Below are positions 7,701 to 10,698 of a stretch of DNA of 10,698 bases, one piece after another. Below the pieces are notes generated by a model that was not told the DNA's origin, did not search any database, and saw only the letters and a program-made list of their open reading frames with translations. The DNA is taken from positions 1 to 10,698 of the forward strand of contig CAMHCZ010000054.1 in the NCBI GenBank assembly GCA_946183755.1, given 5' to 3'. How positions within the stretch are numbered: the stretch's first letter is position 1; each line of letters starts with the position of its first letter. This stretch comes from an uncultured bacterium (lineage in GTDB: Bacteria > Bacteroidota > Bacteroidia > Bacteroidales > Paludibacteraceae). A program made the position numbers and the translations under genes.

Positions 7701-8180
7701 CGTCTCAATATACTTGTTCTCGTAAGTGACGTAAGGGTGCTCTGTGTCCACCCAGTAGCCCATCTCGTGAGTCAGTTTGGTCCACTCCTTTGTGAACTTC
7801 ATGACGTCGCGGCGGCAAGTCGCGTTGTACTCCTCGACAGTTATCTTCTTGCCGATGTCTTCCTTGGTGATGCCAAGAGTCTTCTCCACTCCGAGCTCGA
7901 CAGGCAGTCCGTGAGTGTCCCATCCCGCCTTACGATTGACCTGGAAGCCCTTCATTGTCTTATAACGACAGATAATATCCTTAATTGTACGAGCCAAAAC
8001 GTGGTGAATGCCAGGCATTCCGTTTGCTGAAGGCGGACCTTCATAGAAAATGAAAGACGGATGACCTTCTTTTTCCTCTATCGAACGATGGAACACGTCT
8101 TTTTTGTTCCAGTTGTCAAGCACTTCGCGGTTGACCTCAGTGAGGTCCAGCTTGCCGTACTCTTTGAATTTTTCTGCCAT
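4761..8180 (-). CDS. ileS: Isoleucyl-tRNA synthetase, type 2-like with GIHH signature (1139 aa)
   Basis: IleRS charges tRNA-Ile with isoleucine in the cytoplasm. In order: the class I signature in PPSANGMPGIHH, with GIHH at 57-60 instead of HxGH; GWDTHGLPVE (86-95); the CP1 editing domain with the Thr-rich WTTTPWTL (243-250) and GTGIVHIAPTFGADD (343-357), whose acidic pair fits the deacylation site; DSWFIR (471-476); RSRFWGTPLPIW (517-528); DVWFDSG (608-614); KMSKR (685-689) instead of KMSKS; then the helical anticodon-binding domain and a long C-terminal extension from about 950. The length and KMSKR place it with the longer, eukaryote-like type 2 enzymes, as I recall for Bacteroidota generally. 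The ATG at 8180 follows an AAAGGAA stretch. A TATATTTG box lies upstream. The stop is TGA at 4763-4761 with no terminator before the next gene. Confidence 0.98.
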   Translation of the reverse strand: MAEKFKEYGKLDLTEVNREVLDNWNKKDVFHRSIEEKEGHPSFIFYEGPPSANGMPGIHHVLARTIKDIICRYKTMKGFQVNRKAGWDTHGLPVELGVEKTLGITKEDIGKKITVEEYNATCRRDVMKFTKEWTKLTHEMGYWVDTEHPYVTYENKYIETLWWLLKQLFDKGLLYKGYTIQPYSPAAGTGLSSHELNQPGCYRDVKDTTVTSQFKLTGEDIPASVPDVLKKAIAEGTAYALAWTTTPWTLTSNTALCVGPKIKYSIVSSENPYNKVPAVYVLASDLVSAHFGDGQKLPAYTLLGECTGADLVGLRYEQLIPFFKVEGDAFRVIPGDYVTTEDGTGIVHIAPTFGADDARVAKAASIPPLQLVDKAGALRPTVDLRGRYYLLEELDDEFVKNNVDVEAYKPFEGRFVKNAYDDTLTDKDESLDLSICVMLKQQGLAFKIEKHVHNYPHCWRTDKPVLYYPLDSWFIRSTACKDRMIELNKTINWKPASTGTGRFGKWLENLNDWNLSRSRFWGTPLPIWRSESGEEICIGSVEELIAEIEKSVKAGFMKENPYKNFKVGDFSEENYSVKNIDLHRPYIDNVILVSPTGKPMKRETDLIDVWFDSGAMPYAQIHYPFENKEALDSGKIFPADFINEGVDQTRGWFFTLHAIASMLFDNVAFKNVISNGLVLDKNGGKMSKRLGNAVNPFEVIEKYGSDAVRWYMITNAAPWDNLKFDVEGVAEVQRKFFGTLYNTYSFFALYANVDGFDGSQPQIAIKDRPEIDRWIISLLNTLIKDVDEALSDYEPTKAGRLVSDFVSDNLSNWYVRLNRKRFWGGTMDSDKLAAYQTLYTCLLTVSKLMASIAPFYADRLYTDLTKVVAGEKFDSVHLAEFPVADDSLIDKNLEECMRLAQQSSSMILALRRKANKKVRQPLAKAVMPAPDEKTLRQLSYISDLIKTEVNVKELEIVSADSSAVKLVKRIKPNFKTLGKRYGKQMKAIAAAVNGFSQDEISSIEKNGQITLNLPDGDAVIELADVEIITEDMPGWLVANEGNLTIALDIEISEELKQEGIARELVNRIQNLRKSSGFEITDKITVQIEKNVETDEAVKNFGDYISNQVLASSISIEDKVEDATDFDFEDFIVKVKIAKK

Positions 8181-8225
8181 ATGAAGTTTAAATTTTTCCT
8201 TTAGGAATAGTCTTTTTCAAGGATG

Positions 8226-8233
8226 CAAATATA
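8226..8233 (-). promoter_or_regulatory. -7 promoter box for ileS
   Basis: TATATTTG on the minus strand is a perfect match to the Bacteroidota housekeeping sigma consensus TAnnTTTG and sits 45 bases upstream of the ileS ATG. The region 19-21 bases further upstream is AT-rich (TATTTTA) without an exact TTTG. Confidence 0.55.
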
Positions 8234-8339
8234 GCACTCTAAGTTGAGATATTAAAATAGAAAAATCAATAAGGCGCATCATGGCAGCGGCAAGCGCAAA
8301 AAGTTGCAAGACACTGATTCACAGAGTGTGTTATAGAGT

Positions 8340-8347
8340 TATCTTTG
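8340..8347 (+). promoter_or_regulatory. -7 promoter box for the peptide transporter
   Basis: TATCTTTG matches TAnnTTTG exactly and lies 36 bases before the transporter ATG at 8384, giving a short leader. No clear -33 TTTG is seen at the normal spacing. Its position supports the ATG at 8384: an ATG-less start at 8345 would fall inside this box. Confidence 0.55.
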
Positions 8348-8383
8348 CACTCGCGACACAACAACCGTTTTTCAGAAATAGAC

Positions 8384-9706
8384 ATGAAAGGATTAACAAG
8401 GCACCCGAGCGGACTGTATCTGCTGTTCACGGTAGAGATGTGGGAAAGGTTCTCGTATTACGGAATGAGGGCTCTGCTCATATTCTACCTGACCAAGAGT
8501 TTCGTGGACGGCGGATTGGGCATCGACGAGAAGAGCGCCAGCCTGATTTACGGCATCTTCACCGGACTTGTCTATTTCACGCCGATAATAGGCGGATGGC
8601 TCGCCGACCGATTCCTCGGACAGCGGCTGTCGATAGAGATAGGCGCGTTCACCATGATGCTCGGGCAGTTCTGTCTGGCCGCCGAACAAAGCACGACGAC
8701 GCTGTTCGCCGGACTGACTCTGCTCATCATCGGCAACGGATTCTTCAAACCGAACATCTCCGTAATCGTCGGACAACTGTACGAGCCGCACGACAGAAGG
8801 ATTGACTCCGCGTTCACCATATTCTACATGGGCATAAACATAGGCGCGCTGTTCGCTCCGCTCGTGACGGGATTCCTCGCCAAGAACTATTGCTACAGAG
8901 CCGGATTCATGGCTGCCGGCATAGGGTTGCTGCTCGGACTGATAACATACATGGCATTAGGCAACAGGCTGCTCGGCGACCATGGCAAACTAATCAAGAG
9001 CACCGGCTCCGCCGACGACGACAGCCGCAAGAACGCCCCTCTGACCAAAACGGAGAAAGACCGCACCGCCTCGATTTTCATCATAACATTCTTCGTGATA
9101 TTCTTCTTCGCCGGATTCGAGCAGGCCGGCAGCTCGCTGTCGCTGTACGCCGACAAGTTCATCGACCGCTCCATTGGCTCGTGGGAGATGCCGGCGTCGT
9201 GGTTCCAGAGCATCAATCCGCTGTTCATCGTGCTGCTCGCGCCGCTGTTCTCGTGGCTATGGAAAAGCCTGAGCATGAGTGGCAAAGAGCCGTCGATAGT
9301 AATGAAGATGGGAAGCGGCATGGTGCTGCTCGGTGTCGGCTTCCTGTTCATGGTGGGGGCTGTGAGCGAACGTGGCGGCAGCGAGGATGCAGCCGTGAAG
9401 GCGAGCATCTGGTGGATTGTCCTGACATACCTGACACACACCATAGGCGAGCTGTGCCTTTCGCCTATCGGACTGAGCATGGTCAGCCGTCTGGCACCGG
9501 TCAAGCTGGCTTCGTTGCTGATGGGCGTGTGGCTGATGAGCAGTTTCTTCGCCAACATACTCGGCGGATGGGTGGCGTCGATGGTAGGCGATGTGGGCGC
9601 GCTGGAGATATTCGGCGGCATAGCCTGCGTCTGCATATTCTTAGGCGCGATAATGTTCGGCATCAACAAGAAGCTGACAAGCATGATGCACTTGGACGAA
9701 GTGTGA
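8384..9706 (+). CDS. POT/PTR2-family proton-coupled peptide transporter (440 aa)
   Basis: This is an inner-membrane major-facilitator protein of the proton-dependent oligopeptide transporter family, importing di- and tripeptides with protons. The family signature E18-x2-E21-R22-FSYYG lies in the first helix. It is followed by GGWLADRFLGQR (70-81), GNGFFKPN with the substrate-binding Lys (117-124) and FYMGINIGALFAP (147-159). A hydrophilic stretch at about 205-228 is the central cytoplasmic loop. FEQAGSSLSLYAD (about 244-256) and GELCLSPIGLSMV (about 359-371) belong to the second half. About twelve to fourteen hydrophobic segments are present. The ATG at 8384 is chosen because the signature begins right after it and the promoter box ends just upstream; in-frame extension to 8345 would add 13 residues without homology. 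It is divergent from ileS and convergent with the LRR gene. Confidence 0.95.
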   Translation: MKGLTRHPSGLYLLFTVEMWERFSYYGMRALLIFYLTKSFVDGGLGIDEKSASLIYGIFTGLVYFTPIIGGWLADRFLGQRLSIEIGAFTMMLGQFCLAAEQSTTTLFAGLTLLIIGNGFFKPNISVIVGQLYEPHDRRIDSAFTIFYMGINIGALFAPLVTGFLAKNYCYRAGFMAAGIGLLLGLITYMALGNRLLGDHGKLIKSTGSADDDSRKNAPLTKTEKDRTASIFIITFFVIFFFAGFEQAGSSLSLYADKFIDRSIGSWEMPASWFQSINPLFIVLLAPLFSWLWKSLSMSGKEPSIVMKMGSGMVLLGVGFLFMVGAVSERGGSEDAAVKASIWWIVLTYLTHTIGELCLSPIGLSMVSRLAPVKLASLLMGVWLMSSFFANILGGWVASMVGDVGALEIFGGIACVCIFLGAIMFGINKKLTSMMHLDEV

Positions 9707-9711
9707 TAGAC

Positions 9712-9749
9712 AAAAAAACAAAAAAGGGGCGACACGAAAATGCTGCCCC
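9712..9749 (-). terminator. Hairpin terminator between convergent genes
   Basis: The stem GGGGC (9726-9730) pairs with GCCCC (9745-9749), extended by one G-T pair, over a loop of about 12 bases. Read on the minus strand it is followed by a T-rich run (TTTTTTGTTTTTTTG), a good intrinsic terminator for the LRR gene whose stop lies 27 bases upstream. On the plus strand the tail is only moderately T-rich (CTTCTTATTT), so for the transporter it would be weaker. Confidence 0.75.
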
Positions 9750-9776
9750 GCTTCTTATTTATACACTTCAAAAAGT

Positions 9777-10698
9777 CTATCTCAATTTGTTGCCAGACAA
9801 GCCGAAATTCACACCGTCAGCCTCTATGTACACAAAGCCGTTAGACATAATCTTTTTAGCACCAGCCTTTTCCGCAATGGCACGCTCCGCAACGCCGGTT
9901 GTCGGCATCGCCTGAACATTCAGACTTCCCCACACATTAGCTCCGCTATAAGTTTCGACACTTCCAGCAGGCACATAAATTTTAGTCCCAGTGCTATATG
10001 TAATATCGCCATCACACGCAGGAGGGGTTGTCGCTTCGCAAGTTATGCTTTCAAGAGAGGTACAGTATTCAAACGCATCCTCCCCAATATTTGTTACAGA
10101 AGCAGGAATAGTAACACTCGTCAAGCCTGAACATCCCCAAAATGCACACTCTCCAATATTTGTTACAGTGTTTGGAATAGTAATGCTTGTCAAACCCGAA
10201 CAGTTATAAAACGCATCTTCTCCAATGCTTGTCACAGAATTAGGGATTGTAACGCTTGTCAAATTTGAGCACCCATAAAAAGCTCCATCAATATTTGTCA
10301 CAGTGCTTGGAATCTCAAAAGCCCCCGACACGCCAGAGAGAACTTGTGAAATGGCAGTCTTGTCCTTGCTATACAAAACACCGTTTTCGAAGACGAACGA
10401 GTCATTTTCCTTTGCCACATTTAATGTCTCAAGAGATGTACACTCGACAAACGCTCCACCTCCAATCATCGTCACAGAACTTGGAATATTTACATTCTTA
10501 AGAGACGTGCATCTTGCGAATGCTAAATCTCCAATATAAAAAACCGAATTAGGGATGCTAACGCTTTCCAGAGCTGTACAGCTCTCAAATGTACAAGGAG
10601 CTATTGCGATAAGAGTACTTGGAAGAACGACACTTGTGAGTGAGTAGCATTCATAAAAAGCTTCCGGACTTGTCCTAGTCACGCCTTCCTCTATCACT
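9777..10698 (-). CDS. BspA-like leucine-rich repeat surface protein, N-terminus missing
   Basis: This is the C-terminal part of a BspA-type (LRR_5) protein, a family of cell-surface proteins linked to adhesion. The reading frame runs off the right edge. The first in-window start-like codon is a GTG that reads as an ordinary repeat residue, so the true start lies outside. Counting from base 10697, 23-residue repeats of the type IGxxAFxxCxxLxxVxIPxSVTx occupy about 6-95 and 129-220. They are interrupted at about 96-128 by the common FVFENGVLYSKDKT-type island. After the last repeat come a Pro/Thr/Cys-containing cap (EATTPPAC, 221-228), an IYVPAGSVETY segment (240-250) and a short tail, MSNGFVYIEADGVNFGLSG (284-302). 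That tail resembles the NG-x-hydrophobic-I-x3-G-x4-G endings of many Bacteroidales exported proteins, possibly a sorting or anchoring signal. The stop is followed by a strong terminator. GC is lower than in the housekeeping cluster. Confidence 0.92.
   Translation of the reverse strand, partial: VIEEGVTRTSPEAFYECYSLTSVVLPSTLIAIAPCTFESCTALESVSIPNSVFYIGDLAFARCTSLKNVNIPSSVTMIGGGAFVECTSLETLNVAKENDSFVFENGVLYSKDKTAISQVLSGVSGAFEIPSTVTNIDGAFYGCSNLTSVTIPNSVTSIGEDAFYNCSGLTSITIPNTVTNIGECAFWGCSGLTSVTIPASVTNIGEDAFEYCTSLESITCEATTPPACDGDITYSTGTKIYVPAGSVETYSGANVWGSLNVQAMPTTGVAERAIAEKAGAKKIMSNGFVYIEADGVNFGLSGNKLR
10038..10682 (-). repeat. 69-base tandem repeats encoding the LRR units
   Basis: About eight copies of a 69-base unit (23 residues), in two blocks (10682-10413 and 10313-10038) split by a non-repeat island. 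At DNA level the second block is the more uniform: on the plus strand CCAATATTTGTTACAG begins at 10084 and again at 10153, exactly 69 bases apart. Such near-identity allows slippage or recombination that would change copy number. Confidence 0.8.

Larger units (their letters stand above)
8181..8383. promoter_or_regulatory. Divergent promoter region between ileS and the transporter
   Basis: This is 203 bases of non-coding DNA between two divergent genes. It holds one good Bacteroidota -7 box on each strand (8226-8233 minus, 8340-8347 plus). A short inverted repeat (TTCCT, two bases, AGGAA; 8196-8207) lies in the ileS leader and includes its AAAGGAA site. I see no tRNA-like or riboswitch-like structure and no credible small gene; a plus-frame ORF starting at 8281 has low-complexity, unconvincing content. 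Confidence 0.6.

Noticed and set aside
6810..8030. Long plus-strand open frame (406 codons) opposite ileS
   Set aside because: It is antisense to strongly conserved IleRS sequence and its translation has no recognisable motif. It is a by-product of the codon use of ileS.
8181..8280. T-box or tRNA-like leader upstream of ileS
   Set aside because: No specifier-loop, antiterminator or T-box bulge motif is visible, the leader after the promoter box is only about 40 bases, and T-boxes are not expected in Bacteroidota.
8281..8805. Plus-strand open frame beginning in the ileS/transporter gap
   Set aside because: It continues out of frame through the transporter, is Arg/His-rich, and contains the transporter promoter box.
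8893..9771. Minus-strand open frame of 292 codons opposite the transporter
   Set aside because: It is the antisense shadow of the POT gene and crosses the terminator hairpin; no motifs.
8890..9915. Plus-strand open frame of 341 codons overlapping the transporter and the LRR gene end
   Set aside because: It runs out of frame through the conserved POT transporter and the terminator; its composition is Arg/His-rich shadow sequence.

Overview
The window looks like chromosome of a Bacteroidota bacterium, most likely order Bacteroidales. The signs are Bacteroidota-type -7 promoter boxes (TAnnTTTG) in the one divergent intergenic region, mostly AT-rich leaders without Shine-Dalgarno sequences, a DUF4296-type lipoprotein, the gene order ileS - TraR/DksA-like - lspA - DUF4296 lipoprotein, and a BspA-like leucine-rich repeat protein at the right edge. 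I cannot assign a genus from sequence alone.

Layout. Positions 1-109 hold nothing I can name. Two lineage-specific genes follow on the minus strand in AT-rich DNA: an exported protein of unknown function (110-1099) and, upstream of it, a small protein with two CxxC pairs (1144-1464). From about 1500 to 8180 the DNA is more GC-rich and carries a tight minus-strand housekeeping cluster. In transcription order it is ileS (8180-4761), a TraR/DksA-like regulator that lacks zinc-binding cysteines (4693-4310), lspA (4300-3635), a DUF4296-type lipoprotein (3638-3315), a small GTG-started ORF that looks like an amidohydrolase without its catalytic barrel (3309-3031), tsaE (2994-2581) and an MscS-type channel (2555-1503). 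Gaps are short and lspA overlaps the lipoprotein gene as ATGA. A 203-base divergent intergenic region separates ileS from a plus-strand POT/PTR2 peptide transporter (8384-9706). A hairpin terminator then separates that gene from the convergent, incomplete LRR surface protein (9777 to beyond 10698).

How the genes fit together. The cluster joins translation (IleRS; TsaE for tRNA t6A37), lipoprotein maturation (LspA next to a predicted lipoprotein), regulation (DksA-like) and osmotic protection (MscS). The most notable points are the small GTG-started ORF, which reads like the two ends of an amidohydrolase joined with the TIM barrel missing, and the IleRS, which carries GIHH in place of the canonical HxGH signature. 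Published work on type 2 IleRS links that swap to very high mupirocin resistance. I found no CRISPR array, rRNA, tRNA, complete mobile element or clear new multi-gene system.
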